Below, piece after piece: positions 63,681 to 64,000 of a DNA stretch of 64,000 bases (position 1 is the stretch's first letter; each line of letters starts with the position of its first letter). Source of the DNA: an uncultured Eubacteriales bacterium (GTDB lineage: Bacteria > Bacillota > Clostridia > Oscillospirales > CAG-272); assembly GCA_948467545.1 (NCBI GenBank), contig CAOKER010000014.1, forward strand, positions 1-64,000, given 5' to 3'. Under the pieces are notes generated by a model. It worked only from the letters and a program-made list of their open reading frames with translations. It did no database searches and had not been told where the DNA came from. The translations under genes and the position numbers were made by a program.

Positions 63681-64000
63681 ATGAGTAATACCGATGCTAA
63701 TATTTTATCTGAAAAGGATGAGGGCGTTTCAAAAATAAGACGTAAGAAACCGCGCCGAAACAAGTTTGTTACTGTCAGTATTATAATTGCCGCAGCGGTA
63801 TTATGTCTTGTAGTGGTGTACATCATTCTTTATAAAAGCGGATTCAGACCGTATGTCGGAATCGAAACCGAAAGCGGTGAAAAAATCAAGTTCAGCGGAA
63901 TGGTCGATGAAAGCGGCAGTCCTATAAAGGGCAGACTGTTTTATTCGGACGGATCATCGGCAAACGTAAACAGCGAGACCGGTGAAATTGTGTATTCAAA
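63681..64000 (+). CDS. Partial membrane-anchored protein, cut by the window end
   Basis: The frame runs open from the ATG at 63681 to the edge (106 codons). A short basic N-terminus, one membrane helix (about 35-55, TVSIIIAAAVLCLVVVYIIL), then an outside domain starting with KFSGMVDESGSPIKGRLFYSDGSS, which resembles a MORN-like repeat. Too little is visible to name it. AAGGAA is 14 bp before the start. Confidence 0.6.
   Translation, partial: MSNTDANILSEKDEGVSKIRRKKPRRNKFVTVSIIIAAAVLCLVVVYIILYKSGFRPYVGIETESGEKIKFSGMVDESGSPIKGRLFYSDGSSANVNSETGEIVYS

Overview
The window reads as chromosomal DNA of an anaerobic, fermentative member of the Clostridia (Bacillota). The reasons are sigma-A type promoters (TTGACA, 17 bp, TATAAT) at many loci, T-box and L10-leader regulation, the mnmG-rsmG-noc-parA-parB-serS block, ZapA, a DUF1836 regulator, a GGGtGRT protein and a dockerin protein. 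No gene identifies the species. A gut or plant-fibre habitat is an inference from the sugar genes and the dockerin.

Layout. 1-2.3 kb: two tandem copies of a promoter-driven structured small RNA, two small-sequence repeat tracts, a PF06541-like membrane protein and a DUF1836 protein. 2.5-7.7 kb: a GH95 fucosidase-type enzyme, a GH4 alpha-galactosidase and a divergent AraC regulator. 7.8-11.6 kb: an AT-rich accessory island beside tRNA-Pro(GGG), with a truncated tyrosine integrase and a decayed RiPP locus (intact Cys-rich precursor, a maturation protein, a broken radical-SAM maturase). 12-24.3 kb: ddl, mnmM, a LarA-like protein, gnd, ThuA, an orphan MsmK-type sugar ABC ATPase, tex, and a NifU-like/GGGtGRT pair. 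24.5-27.5 kb: a secreted dockerin protein, rplJ-rplL with an L10 leader, and an hsdS remnant. 27.6-39.8 kb: a branched-chain amino acid cluster ilvA-ridA-leuA-leuC-leuD-leuB-ilvB-ilvN-ilvC-ilvD behind a T-box. 39.8-53.4 kb: DUF815 ATPase, proB, zapA, U32 peptidase, dut, DUF4321, maf, a class B PBP, nth, ogg, a DUF6062 protein and an anchored low-complexity protein. 53.7-64 kb: a membrane protein, then mnmG, rsmG, noc, parA, parB, serS and two membrane proteins, the last cut by the window edge. This block normally lies near the replication origin in Bacillota.

How the genes work together. The T-box, with an apparent Ile specifier codon, would switch on ilvA and the genes behind it when charged tRNA-Ile falls. 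RidA would clear the reactive enamine made by IlvA. GH95, GH4 and MsmK fit uptake and hydrolysis of host or plant glycans.

Less explained signals are several non-coding elements: the tandem small RNA; a two-copy leader (upstream of GH95 and tex) with an apparent compensatory base-pair change; and a dispersed intergenic repeat found in four or five copies. There are also in-gene low-complexity expansions, and a probable one-base slip at the start of the dockerin gene.
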